This document shows, piece after piece, positions 33,606-46,600 of a stretch of DNA of 64,000 nt. The stretch is taken from the NCBI GenBank assembly GCA_023014365.1, contig JAEBUN010000001.1, forward strand, positions 3,038,001 through 3,102,000, in the 5' to 3' direction. This DNA is from Lepiota brunneoincarnata. Its lineage: Eukaryota > Basidiomycota > Agaricomycetes > Agaricales > Agaricaceae. Both the position numbers and the translations under genes were made by a program. The notes beneath the pieces were generated by a model. It was given only the letters and a program-made list of their open reading frames with translations. It searched no databases and was not told the origin of the DNA. The number at the start of each line of letters is the position of its first letter. The stretch's first letter is position 1.

Positions 33606-34816
33606 AGCGAAGGGTCGTCGTTAATGAGATCGTGAAGGATGTCGAGTGTCGTTATTTCGTTACTGCTTGGATTCTTGAGGATTTTTGTCGTAAGGGTATC
33701 GCTGAAAGAGAGTAGGGTGTCCTCGAGAGACAAGAATGCCGGATATTCCTTGCCTGGGGCCGGATGCTCCTTGTGGGAGGGGTTGGTACCTCGTTGGTCA
33801 ATGCATCTATGTTATCTGAATAGGGTCTATTTGTCTGAGACGTCACAAACAAATAACGAAAGTGGCTTCATACTTATCTTTGGCAGAAATTACCTTGTGA
33901 ACCGTACTGAAGCAACCATACGTCGGAAACTTGCTTTTTTGAGTGATACTGAGGGAGCTTCAATGTCGACGCAATGTCGGGAGGCTTAGTCCTCAAGGAT
34001 TGGTCCTCAAGGCCTCATTTGTTTGCGCACTCGGTTGTGCCGACAAAGCTTCGGTCAAGTTGTTTCCACTGCACACGAGCGTCGGATACGGAAACTTAGT
34101 ATTATATGAACCAGTTCTCGCCAATCGATTATTAATCATTCCTTACAACTGAACACGAGGCATCAAGTGCTCTTGTTTATACGCCCAAATCTGCTGCATG
34201 CCTTTCTCTCGTCTAAAGTCCCATCCCTACCATGGAGATTGCGAGCTCTGCGGCTGCATGCCTTGTCAAGGCAGTGCAGGACTGCATGGCCTCGCAGTTG
34301 TGGCTCAAGACTCAACCTCTTAACCGGGCGTTCTGCTATCTTGCAGTTCAGCCCCGGTTATGCACCGACTCGTGCGATCAGGGGCACCATGAGACGGATT
34401 CTCTGACTCCTGGCCGGATCGAAATTGTCATCTTACCAAATGAGACGAGTGATACTCCCAGGATATACGAGACCCAACGCTACAGAAAGTGTCATTTCCA
34501 GAGGCAGACAGCAGGGACTCACCCCCGCCGATCCCTTTAACATTAATGGCGTTCCAGCTGTTATCGTCTTTCAACCAATTGCGGGAAGTGATTTTCCGAA
34601 TTTCCCAAAGGGTGTGAAGGCTCAAGGCCCGTATAGGCGGAGCTACTTCCTTATGGTGCACTGTGCGCCAGCCCCACTACAGTAACGGTGCATGCCCCAC
34701 CGAGGACACAAGACAAGACAAGCCAAACACTTACGCATCAGAATGCACCCACTTACTGGATTAAATAAATGGAAGAGCAGGGAAACTACCTCCTGTACTT
34801 CATCTAATGCAGGGAA
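33606..34816. other. 1.2 kb without a recognised gene
   Basis: Plus-strand frames at 33639-33989 and 34232-34540 and a minus frame at 34428-34661 show no motif. It separates two genes that both run leftward. Confidence 0.45.
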
Positions 34817-36424
34817 TCACACCATGGTATTATATTCCCTGCTGAGGTTAGCTCGGGAAAGACACTGAAGGGGAATGGTAAACACACAGATTCTCACTCG
34901 CCCATCAATGCTCCCCGTTGCCAACAGCCTTCCCGAATGACTCAGATCAATCGAAAAGACTGAGGGTATTGTCAGGCAAAAAGACTTATTTGATCAAGAG
35001 TATAGACAAACCTACGCCTCGGTGGCCAGCAAGCTTTAGCTGCACAACCGCAGTTTTCGCATCCCACACGTGCATGTGGCCATCTGCAGATTCAGAAACA
35101 ACCCACTTTCCGTCATAAGATGTGGTAACGGAGTAGACATAACCACTAAACGAGCAAGATATCGGCAGTAGGAGTCAATATTAGTCGGTCAAAGGAGCAG
35201 CTGGAGATCAAACATACCGTATGGCAAAAACTCATAGCACATGGGCAGCCTTTCCCCAACTTCTTCCCATCCCTTCCTCTGTTCGTCACTGCATCCGACC
35301 CACCACCGAGCGCGCTGATGTCCCAATACTTCAGCACTGCGATCATAACCGCCACTCACGAGTCCCTTTCCATCTGGTGTGAAGGCAATAGCATAAATGT
35401 GATCCTGACTGTCCTCTCAACCTCTCCAACAGTTGACCAGTGTGGATATCCCAGATCCTCACAACACAGTTGCGGCTACCTGAGGCGACGTACTGGCCAT
35501 CGGGACTAATTGCGACGCAAGATACCCCCGCGTTGCTACGACTCCTCGGAAGCGAGTCGTAGTCATTGACAGGGAGGACCCTTGAAGTGTCGTCAACGAT
35601 ATCCCAAATTCTAATTAACCTCTCTCCTGAACAGGAAGCGATAAAACGTCCGTTGGGGGAGAAATCGAGGGAAGTGACTGCCTTTCGGTGTTCATCAAAG
35701 ACGCTGTGAATACCCTTCTTTGTAATATCCCAAATCTGAACACGAATATGTGTAGACCGCAGTGTGCGGGGGATGTTGGGGATGGTGACGTACCCGTATT
35801 CGCATGTCCCGGGCTCCTGTGGCGAGATACTTCCCGTCTAGGCTGAAGCGGGCACAGTTGATATGCGTGTCCTCTACTTCGCTGATATCTGTGTGTGCAA
35901 GCACGCTGGAGCCATTGTAAGAGCTAATAACTGCGTTAGCGAGCAAGAATGATTACTTAGCACACCAGATCTTTTGGCCAGTGTCTGCATCATATATCTG
36001 TGCTGTTCGGCTGCATCCTGTGGCCAGATACTTCCCATCCCGTGAGAACGTCACACATCCGACCCAACTGCAATAGGAATGTAAATACAACATCCGAAAT
36101 TCCATAGAGGGAGTTTACCTTTCGTGGATCAGTGTATGAAGCAAGCTGATATCTACCTCCCTCCTGACCTTGGGGTTGAAGATAACGTGCCAGTCGTCGC
36201 CATCCTTCCTAAACTGCGGGGAGATAGCATCGAAATCAAGATCTCCAGGAAAATCTATGTCGGCGTCCGCCGAAGGTTCCACAGACAGCGAGTACGTCAG
36301 GACCTGCGGTAGTATCCCCTCCACCAACAACGGAGGGCAAGCTATGAAGCTGAAATCCTCTAGAATTAGCAGTGGGTACCCCGCCTCCTTCTTTGTCTAC
36401 ATCCATTGGTGATGGGCTGTTCAT
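34817..36424 (-). CDS. Tup1-like WD40 repeat protein lacking the N-terminal tetramerisation domain
   Basis: ATG 36424 (MNSPSPMDVDKEGGG), a first intron of about 83 nt, then VLTYSLSVEPSADADIDFPG, a DGDDWHVIFNPKVRREVDIS block typical of the Tup1 linker, LLHTLIHES, and WD blades: GCVTFSRDGKYLATGCSRTA, NCARFSLDGKYLATGARDM, VTSLDFSPNGRFIASCSGER, CVAISPDGQYVASGSRNCVV, IYAIAFTPDGKGLVSGGYDR, VTTSYDGKWVVSESADGH, and IDLSHSGRLLATGSIDGRVR near the end, seven in all. Stop at 34817. Tup1/RcoA corepressors carry a coiled-coil tetramer domain and a Pro/Gln-rich stretch before this linker; here the start codon lies only about 45 codons ahead. It may be a paralogue that does not tetramerise. The frame near 35300 (VLGHQR) changes where blade five would continue. 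Confidence 0.8.
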
Positions 36425-36639
36425 TGGGTGCTACTGCAGTGTAGAATCGACGTTCTGTAGGTCACCAACTCTCTGTCGGGGCGATTTTCCCACAACAATT
36501 TAGTACGGCCCTTGTACGTAACGAGGTCACACCGAGTTTGATGATTACATCACCCGGAAGCGTAACCGCGGGTCCGCTGAGCCTTGTTCGGTGTTCTCTG
36601 CTGTCTTACTAACCCTGTGGACTCTCGTCCAAGTCATAG
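36425..36639. promoter_or_regulatory. Shared divergent promoter, Tup1-like and Sec14-like genes
   Basis: 215 bp between the two start codons. Contains tgatgattacatca-like and ccgcgg words, no clear TATA. Confidence 0.5.
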
Positions 36640-37786
36640 ATGGGCTCAACAACTCGTTCACCGGTGCATCACGGATTTACTGGGCATTTAGGACACCTCA
36701 CACCGCAGCAAACAGAAGCCCTTGCTGCATTCAAGAATAGTCTATTCGAGGCTAAGCTATATCGGCCCCCTGCTGGAAATCTGGAGGCTTCTCATGATGA
36801 CGTGACATTGCTGTGAGCACCGGCCCATAAACTTCGAACTCGATTGCTGACGACGAGAATTACAATGACAGGCGTTTTCTTAGAGCCAGAGGCTGGCAAC
36901 CCTCCGCTGCGCAAAAGCAATTCCGAGATGCTGAGAATTGGAGGAGAAAGCACGACATTGGGAACCTATACACCACATTTGATTCAGACGAATTCGAGAG
37001 TGCAAAGAGATTTTACCCCAGATGGACTGGTCGTCGTGACAAGGTATGTATGTCCGTACTTGGCTCGGTGATTTCTTTACGACATAAGTGCAAGAGAGGA
37101 CTTCCCCTCTACGTATATCGTTTGGCTTCTCTACAGCCTATAGAGAAGGAGTTGGACGCCGTATCAGCGGAGCGGCGATACCAAAGAATGTCAGCCTATT
37201 ATGTTCCTGTGTGCTCATCCTACAGCTGAATACTAGTAACTCTGCAGCCTCGTTCTATATGAATTGATGACAAATTTTTCTTTCCCACTTTGCACGGCCC
37301 TTCCCCATCCTGCAAGCCCAACCCCGATTTCTTCTACAACATCCATCATCGACCTGCAAGGAGTTTCGTTAAGTTCCATGTGGAGACTACGCAATCATTT
37401 ACAAGAGGCCTCTCGACTTGCCACAGCGAATTACCCCGAGACCCTTGGCACAGTTGTCGTGGTAAACTCGCCTGGCTTCTTCCCTACGGTGTGGAACTGG
37501 ATTAAGGTATGTTTTGGTTCCATCTTGTCGCCCTCACCTTCTCATACCTAGTCCCCAGGGCTGGTTTGACGAAGGGACCCGAAACAAGATTCATGTTCTG
37601 GGTAAGGATCTGGGGCCTGGACTCCTAGAACTCGTTCGTGCCGAGGACCTGCCCAAGCCATATGGAGGTGAGCTCGATTGGCGATTTGAGGACGAGCCCA
37701 AGCTAGACGAGGAGGCCAAAGAGCTAATTGGCGAGATGCCGAAAGGTCCCGTCTTTTTCGAGGGCGGTAATATGAGGCGGCCATAG
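36640..37786 (+). CDS. Sec14/CRAL-TRIO domain lipid-binding protein
   Basis: Exons (approx.) 36640-36812, 36872-37043, 37095-37186, about 37248-37506 and 37559-37786. The start is MGSTTRSPVHHGF...HLTPQQTEALAAFK; then LLRFLRARGWQPSAAQKQFR (CRAL-TRIO N helix), the FYPRWTGRRDKRGLPLYVYR entry of the lipid domain, STTSIIDLQGVSLSSMW, EASRLATANYPETLGTVVVV and NSPGFFPTVWNWIK, and a last exon ending KLLGKDLG-like HVLGKDLGPGLLELV and LPKPYGGEL. These are the canonical Sec14 blocks, so the product probably moves or presents phosphatidylinositol/phosphatidylcholine between membranes. It is cytosolic (no signal peptide), about 300 residues, close to yeast Sec14. Every junction restores the frame without edits. 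Confidence 0.88.
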
Positions 37787-38228
37787 AATAATTGATATTA
37801 TTGTGGATCCCAATAATAGCGGACCTGGAATATTAATTCGCTCGAGAACGTATTATGTTCCTTTGATGAATAGTTTACGTCAAACAATCAAGCAAGTTAT
37901 TCCAACAGCGACATGTCACCCAGCCGTTCGGGGTTTGTCCTAGTTTGTGAGGAAGATATCTAACTTGGTGTGATGTGGTTAGCCGCGTTGGGTGTACAGC
38001 TAATAAACATTGGATCTGAACACTGAACATAATTTGTAAGAGATTTTGCTTTTATTGCGGGGAGCATCCATAAGCGGTGAAGGCCGAGGGGAATGTGACT
38101 CATAGCTGCATGGTTGACAGTAACTGTACCGTTCGGTATCACCAGAATCACAAGAAGTACACCACGAAAACCCGACGTTCAGATGAATTGAGATCGCCCC
38201 CTGGAGCTTCCCTAGGGTAGCTAGGTAG
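37787..38228. other. Short intergenic region between convergent genes
   Basis: No gene; 3' flanks of the Sec14-like gene and the GH43 gene. Confidence 0.6.
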
Positions 38229-40196
38229 CTAGTCATCATAAACATTTCCGTATACAATGATCCTGTCAAGATCCGCAGCCGCTTCAAACCGATCAATGAC
38301 GTGCCTCGTTGAACCATGAAAATACGCACCTCCTTTGAATCCAGAAACTGTCAACGAGTTTTCTCTCCCTCGGTTAAAAGTAACATTTAATGGCTGGCTC
38401 AGAATGATCCCGGCATTGCCGCTTCGCTGTCGCAGAAAAACAGGTGGTCCCCCATTAACAGAGACAGCGGCGGTTCGGTTCAGGATAAATGATTGCCCAG
38501 AAGCTCCTCGGTTGTCACCCCCTATGTGTCAAGTCAAGGAGTTGCATTATTAAACGTGTGTAGTGTGCCCACACAATCCATCCGGGTTGTGGTAGTACAG
38601 CGAAATCCACTGTGGTTTGCCCGTTCCGGTGATGTTATTGATCGTGACGGAAGAGTCGGGGAAGACTGGGCTTGTAAGTCTGAGTCGCTGCGATTTAGAG
38701 AGCTTCAAACTCACTATTAGTCACGATTCCATGTCCGGAACATGTTGGCTAATTGTCCTGTTACAACACACATAGAAACAGATCCGATCCAACGGACTCA
38801 CGCAAACGGTCTTGAGAGCTAATCCTGTGACAACGCCCCCCTCAGCCTCGTATGTTTGACCTTTCGGGTAGGTGACTCTTCCTGTTTTTACGTCGATTGA
38901 ATATAGGTCATGCCAATCAACGGTGTAGGAACCAGTCCTGTCATCGACGTTGGCAGGTAACCACATATATCTGGTCGAGTTGTGAGTATCATGTAGAATA
39001 AGATTCAAACCAAGATCACTAACGCGCTATCGTATAAATCTTTAGCAGTTGTCCACTGATCGCCGCAGTACAATATCGTCGTCTCATGTGTTCCTTTGAT
39101 CGCGAAAGTCATAGTGCTCTGTGAATTAAATGTCCTCGTTCCAGACCTAGGGAATTGGAAGCGTTTGGTCCATGGCGCATAGAACCTGAGTCAAGAGCGG
39201 CCACTCACGGTGCAATATACGATTGGACCGACCACGGACCCGACAGTTTCTCTGCAGAAAATACGACGACGTTGTTGGGTCTATAGCCTGTTTTGTGAGA
39301 CATGAGGATGTAGTAACGTTTTCCAGAGAAAACCACCGCTGGCGCTTCCAAATCGAAATCTGAATTATATTCTTGAGTACCCCATATATCGGTGATTATG
39401 ACCGCATGTGCTCACCCGGAAAGGTATAGACAACCTCTTCTAGGTCTGTAAAGTTCACATTCATGCGGCTGATAAGGTTGTCGTGTGCCTCCAGTCGCGT
39501 CTCCGTTACTATATAGGGCATATGTGGAACCTGAGGGGGGGGGCTCTGGCAGTTGTTCTGTTCCTCGGATAGAGACTCTCACCGTCAACATCCTGAAACA
39601 ACCCAAAGTCTTGACTCGTTCCACCTAGAGGACTAAACGCCCTTTGGAACGTATATGGGCCTGCGGCGGGGTGTCACACTTCTACAGATCTCGGGTTTAA
39701 CAGGTACGTACCGGTAATATTCTGGCTGATTGCCACACCCTGTCTCAACAATCCATATGTTGAATTGTCCGAGTGGAACCATAGAACCCAGTGTTTATTT
39801 ACAGGATCGAAGACTGCTTTCGGTCTTTCAACCACGCGGTCTGGAGCAATATCGGTGCCAGGAATGGGGGTCAGAGCGCTGCCCTCGTTCTTCCAATTTA
39901 GGAGGTCATTGGAGGAGTAAACATTGATTCCTATACACGTGGCTCTTCATTTGGTGACAGAGCGGATAGGGATGCATGGAGCACGAACTGGAAAATAGGT
40001 CTGCATCTTCTCGTCTTTCATTTTGGCCGAACCAGTACCACTTCCCTTCATGTTCGACTATGCCTCCCGCGTGTGCACTTAACATTTGCCCATCGGTATC
40101 ATACCAAGTCGCGCCCGGCACGATGTATTTGTTATTCCTGGCATACACTCCAACTCCGGTGATGAAAAGAGGTACAAGGCTGCTCGTGAAACGCAT
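38229..40196 (-). CDS. Secreted GH43 exo-beta-1,3-galactanase with C-terminal carbohydrate-binding domain
   Basis: Start chosen at MRFTSSLVPLFITGVGVYA, a clean signal peptide (an ATG 15 codons upstream at 40241 is possible). Then PGATWYDTDGQMLSAHAGGI and WYWFGQNERRED (blade 1 of the GH43 propeller), WKNEGSALTPIPGTDIAPDR, VERPKAVFDPVNKHWVLWFH, GTSQDFGLFQDVDG, the DATGG/LYSNGDA stretch, LEAPAVVFSGKRYYILMSHK, ILYCGDQWTTAKDLYDSAYM and WLPANVDDRTG. After the propeller comes a beta-sandwich tail of CBM35 type (NRGASGQSFILNRTAAVSVN and YFHGSTRHVIDRFEAAADLD), ending at TAG 38229. Galactan 1,3-beta-galactosidases of basidiomycetes release galactose from arabinogalactan-protein side chains. Many small introns; exon ends not all fixed. 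Confidence 0.82.
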
Positions 40197-40663
40197 TGGC
40201 GGTATTGGTGAGGGAGTACGAGTTGAAGCAATGCGAAGCATAGAACATGCTTATATATTGTCAGCGAAGCACAAGAAGAGTGGCGAAATGTTTTCCGGAC
40301 CCCGGAATAACATGAGCGGGTGACCTAGTCCAGGAGGCAAGAGAAGCCAATGTATCGCTCAGTTATCGGTACGCCGGGCCGGCTAGGAAGTCGCGTCGCT
40401 GCTTAGCGGCAAATACTTGGCGTTCCAGTGAAATTTGGAACAAAAAGTTGGCCGGGCCACGGTAGTTCCATTGTGATCGACTTTCATCGGGAACGTTGGG
40501 ATAGTGGCATGTCCTTACCATGAGTTTGCGGAACTAGAACTTGAGAATTAGTATTTATTATGTACGCTGGTATCCTGGCATCCCTCAACAGCCAGGGAAT
40601 ACCCACTACCCCAAGAATGTGGGCCAAGAGAAAAGTGTTAGGCCCCATAATAGGGGATGAAAA
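40197..40663. other. Intergenic, no gene seen
   Basis: Promoter of the GH43 gene and 3' flank of the cohesin loader gene. Confidence 0.5.
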
Positions 40664-43600
40664 TCAAACAAAATCTACATCATCCTCTGGTTCGGCCGTG
40701 ACACCATCCTCATTCCATATATCAAGGAACTAAGCTGGATTGATTAGATCAAACCGGCAACTCAGTCGTTGGTCTACTCACCCGCGCCTTCTGAATCTTG
40801 ACATCCTCAGAAGTTGATAAAGGTGTTGTAGCATAGGATAAGCGATCCCATGAAATATGCGCATCATGTCGCCTGGCGGCAGGCTTATCACCAAGGGTGC
40901 TCTTTTTCCCAACCATGAATTTGTTACATTTCCTATCGGGTCAGTTAGTTACAGTTTCAAAAAACAATAGAGTGACATACTCTTCGGATAAAGAGTACAA
41001 TGATTTGAGATGAGCTTTCAGCAGCATTACCATGCAGATGATCACAGTCGATCTCATGAGGGGAAGCTTATCAAGGCTAGCTTCATTAGGAGGGTCCTCC
41101 TTGTTATCTCTCGCAGCATCCAAGCCATTCTGCATGGGAGGCGTGAGTACAATCAATAGTCCAGGTGGATATAGAAGACATACAGGGTCCGTTTGCTTGG
41201 GCTCTAGTGAGCCTTCAGTTGCGGATTCCGGGGGCGCGTGCAGTTGTCTCAACAAATGTGAAGGCGAGATCATCTCGAGCAAGTGCATGCCAGTAGTAGA
41301 CAGAACCACAGTCAGGTACTTGATAACTGTGATCACTTCTTCCTGTGTCTTGTAGTCGAAGGTAGCAAAGTTCTCTGCCATGTACCTTGTAAAGTCAACG
41401 TCGTCCTGTTTGTCTCAATTAACATCGCAGCGGGGCCAGTAGCAACCAACTTGCCTGTGTTGACTTGTGATCCGGGTTCTCTTGGAATACCTTGACCAAA
41501 GACTTAAGGAATTCCTGGCGCGATGGTCGCTTTTCTCGGACGAGCGAATACCATCGTTGCAGCAGGGCAATGGGTGTGGGGTCTGCGCGATACCCTTCCA
41601 AACGGGGTTAAATCGTACAGTAACAAGGCAAGGGCGGGGTTTACCTCTGATAGCACTGGAAGCAACCTTTTTTTGATAGTCAAACGAAGCCCGAGCGCTG
41701 ACTATGTATCTTGTGTTGAGCAGAGAAGCATGTTTGCCTTGGAGGATCGCGTGCAGTGCACTAGCGCGGTTGCTCAAGTTAGGGTTTGGGCTGGTCTCGA
41801 GGGCGACGATGACTGGGAAGGACTGGGGAATAGACAGTTAGTGTCAGGTGATCGGTAAGGGGATGCGTCACAGACCTGGAGTGGGTGAGCCAGGCCTTGT
41901 TTAATCGTAAAACTGAGGACATCCACAGCGGCAGCTTGATTCGGAGAGTGTGGTGATACTGCGGCTTCCAGAACTTGACTGAGATATCTTTGCACGATAG
42001 CGGAGCTTACACTAGAGTCGTTGTATGAGAATCATTGCTAGGGGTAGATTGTCAGAGCTCACCCCGAGTCCGCAAAACCATCTGTGTTTCCGACTAGCTC
42101 GTCCATGTTGACATTGACGGGTTTACTCGATTTGGATTTTGCAGTCTCTGTAACGTGGGAGCTATTCAAGCTCGAACTTTTCTCTTATGCACAAACTCAC
42201 CCTTCATGTGTGCGGAATGCTTTTCAGATTCTGACACCAAGAATTCTTGCATGATCCTCAATAGACGACCTTTCCCTTCTTCTTCGGGAGAAGCAAAGAT
42301 AGCATCCATGATGCTGGCGGAACGCTCTTTGGTCATCAATGTAGGTTGAGCTCGGAACAAGAAGCCTGAACGTAAACACTTTAGGTGAGCTCTAAGATAA
42401 CTACCAAACCACCTACCGAGGCACTGCAGAATCCGTCCACGCAGAGTCGGCTGGTCGTATTTCTCGTACAACTGCAACAGACTATCATAGATGTGTTCGA
42501 CGATCGACCCCTGAGAGTATTTTAAACACCGCGCGATAACAACGATAACGTGTTCTCGACTTGCCTTAGATATAGCATCAATGTCTTTGACCAGAGCTGA
42601 ATGCATGATGAATACTAGACTCAAATGACTAGAATGAACGAGTACCAGTGTTATCTGTTCTCAGCTGATCGAAGTTACAATGCTCTCCCAGGAGGGCAAC
42701 AATAAAAATCAAGATCAACAATGCCCTGACTTCATTGCCCTCCATTTGGTGACTTGAAGGTCGCTTGATAGCTTGTTGTAGCCGGCCTAGACAATAATCA
42801 GAAGAAGGAAGGGGAAATATAGAATGATGCTTACCGTTGCAGGATTTAAGAAGATTGACCAACCGTATGAAATCATGCGTCAGATGTTGGACGACGATAC
42901 ACATACAACTAACTGCTTCCTGCAGAATCTGTCTCAAGTTGAGCATCGCTATTTGCATTTAGATGAAAAGAAACGGACTTGAACACCACCGTTACCAGAT
43001 GGCTTGATGATCATTGGCTGCAGTGCGAGCTGAAGTTCCTGTCCAAACTTGCCCGCTGTCTTGGGCATATGAGGGAATCGACACCCGGAAAATCTTAAGA
43101 AGATAATCCGTAGTCGATAGCTCTTCTGACTAAAAGGTAACGTCAATGCGGTCCAAGGATGGTGGACAGCGGGTTTACCGTCGAAGCGTTCTTCAAATAA
43201 GGGAGGAGCGTTGATGCATTTGCTCCAGAGAGAACGGGTGGGTAGGCGGAGGAAAAGAGATAGATAGTCCTGATGCAATTGATCACAGTCTTTGAGAAAA
43301 TAAGGCTTAAGAATTAGGCGAACAGGGACAAGGCACCATGACTCACGAAACCGGGTAAATCTGTGGCATCCACCAAGCCATCGATCAACGTCTCGCAGAT
43401 CTCGGAGTAGCGACTATGTAGGGCAGTGACCTCGCCTTCCGGCTTCTCAGCTATAATCTTGTGTAGTAAATCCTCTAGCGGCGACTGGCGATCTTTGAAG
43501 TGGGCAGCGGTCCCCATGATAACCGTCACCTTCGCTAGGTTGATGCTCTTGTCGTTGGGGCGGACTCCTGAAGTGGATCTCCCTCGCAGGATGGAAGGCA

Positions 43601-46600
43601 ACGGGGTTGCAGACGGGAACCACAACTCCTCGATGCTCTTAGTTGCAAGCTCTTTGACAGTGTCATCCTCATCCGTCATCCGGAGCACCATCCGTGTCGC
43701 AATGTCAATCTTGCGATTATTATCCCGAGTAACGCCATAAAAAGACTTGAGGAGCTTGATCACGCGTTTCCGTACACTGAGGCCAGTATCCTAAGACAAG
43801 AACGCAATTAATGCTGGATACAGATTTTGGCAGCTATCACTCACGGCCATCCGTTCTGCAATTTTTTGGTAATAGTCACCAGCGACTTCTGGCGAATCAA
43901 TCATGTACTTTCCGATCAACTCGACCGCAGCATCTCGGACTGCAGGCGAGCTGTCAAGAAGATGGCTCTCAATACCACGACGAACGGCAGGCTGGGAAAT
44001 TACATCAGGGAATAGGTTCTGAGATTTTAAAGGGGATTGTCCGTACCAGTGATAGAATCATGGGATCACTTGTAACAATCTGACCAAGTGCACGAAGTGC
44101 CTTAGTACGAATAAAAATGGCGGGAGCGTTTAAAGAAGAGACGATAGTATTGAGAATCGGATTGAAGGAGCTACGTAAGCTCTGCAGGGTTCCAATTTCT
44201 TCAGTAAGCTGGTCAATCCTATCTACTTCTTCTTGTGATCTGGTTGAGACGCCCTTAGCATGTTTAAGCGCGGAAAACAGACGATTCTTACCCAATGTCA
44301 AACACATCTGTGGGAGGGTCTTTCCACACATCTCTCAATGCGCTCCGGACTCTGTGTCCAAAGCTGTGAAGTCTGTTCGTGTCCTTGATATTGAGATCAT
44401 CATCGAGCTCGGGTGTCTCGATCCATTTCTGGAGCTGTTGGAGGGCACTAGCAAGTTCTTGGCCTAGGATCGCTGCTGACAGTTCTCGCGCACTCTGTCA
44501 TATAAGAGACAAATCAACAACTGGTATTGTGGTGAGAAAAATACTCACGTCGTAAGCTTGATCCTCGGACGATCGTTTTGCCAGATGGGTTGCAACATCG
44601 CGATGTGCTTTCAGCAATCTTTTCAGAGCCTCGATATCTTGATTGACAACAACCTGTGGAAACGAATAAATCATTGCTCCCAAGATATCCAATGCGCCTA
44701 CCTCCTCCATGGATTCTAGGGGTGGTGGTTTGGAATCTTCGCCCGCTTCTGGACGCTGGAATTTGAGAGTGGATGTACGAATTTTGGCTGCGATGACACC
44801 AAGGTGGTCCAACCCAATCGACTTCGCTGCGTTGGAATCGATCTGACTATTCGCATTCTTTTCATCGAGCGCGGATATCTGCAGGTACTTAATTTTATGA
44901 ATGATACAATAGAGAATCCAATACCCACCATGTATCTGCAAATCATACCCAACAAGACCCCCGCAGCGGGCCACTCGGGCCAAAATAGCACGACAAGAAG
45001 ATCGCCAATTAAGTTATCAAAGATAGTACGATACTCGGCCTCATTTGAGTTTTTGGTCGCTTTACCCTTTCCCGAGCGCTTAGTCAGGAAGCCAATAATC
45101 GTCTTTGCAGCAACCATGGCTGAATCCAGGCCGCCCTTGTACAGCACAATCTCCTTCACTCAAATAAGCGTTTTGTTTTGACACAAACTGCAGGTGGTGG
45201 AAGAATACCTCATGATCACCCTCGTTGAGGAAGGGCCCTGTTGGTGCTTGTTGACCATCAGAGAAGCTTTCCTGACGACGGAGGGCAAGCTGATTTTGTC
45301 TGTTTTTCTCTATCTTTTTGGCTCTTAGTCGTACATCGTGGGCAGAGGTCTGAACAAGTTGTAACAGGAGGGCCGACACCGTTCGTATTGATCGGCCGTC
45401 ACGTAGTCTATTGGGAGTTCAGCCTCTGATTGTCTGCGTCAAAAGGGACTCACCGGAATTGCCCAGCCTTCTGCTTGGCGTCGGACAACTTGATTAGTGA
45501 GGTCAAGATCTCCTCGATGATCCATGAACGTTGACTCTCATGATTAGCGAAGATCTATCAAAGGATGCCTCAGCAAACCTGATCAAGAGGGATGAATCCA
45601 AAGACTTACGCTCCTGATCAACCCCAATGCGTCTAAACGCAAACCTCTCATTGCGCTCTTACCAAGAGTCCTTAAAACCACATTATCCTTTTCCTTCCTC
45701 CCTTTCACCTCCCCATCTCCACCACTCTCGATGACGAAAAAAGGCCCAATGGCGATATATACTGCTTGGATGATAATTGTATCCGACATTGCCACACCCT
45801 CGTTGTTGACTAGATTATTAATACGCGGAAGTACACTTGCCAAGGCTTGAAATAGTTCGCTTAGTTGCTTGCGGTGGTCTGATGCAGTGGAAGAATTGTC
45901 CTTAACGACAAAGCGGAGAAGCGGATTACTGCCAAGATCGAAAGCAGCCCCTGATGATGCTTCAACGAAGGGATAAATAAATTTTGTGAGCTGATTTTTC
46001 ACGGCCGAGAGGCACGAAGTAATCAACTCCTCTGAGTAGAGCTGTTGCAGCACTTTGTCAATATCACTCTCGCTGTCTGGGACGAATACAGACCTGTTTG
46101 GTCAACCTGTCACTCCCGAGTAACGCGATACAACAATCGGCTGCTAAAATACTCCCCCGACCAACCTCTAGCGAATGCGACAATTTCTCATAATCTGCAT
46201 GAGTCAATTCCGCTTCTGATTCTCGGGCTTGATCCTCCTCGTCAGCTCTCCTTGGGTCGGGATCTTCATCTAACTGGCGTTCATCACCGCCCTTCGAAAT
46301 TTGGGAGTGGGACCCTGAGTCCGGCTTTTTAGCTTTGGCTGATTTTTTACGTGGGGAGTTTTTGGAGGCGGCCGGAGATAAAGCAACATAGCGGAAGGGG
46401 TCTAGATCTTCACCAGCTTTCACAGCTCGGTCAAGCATCCTGAGTAATCGAGACAGAACCTGTGTCTCGACCTCTGCCATTCGTCCCTGGGCACGAGGTG
46501 TTCCCGATGTGCCCGAGGCAGCATTCCGAAGACGTTTATTAGGGCGAGCAACTTGGCCAATATATTTCGTGAGCTTGCGAATGTGATCAGAGTGCAAGTG

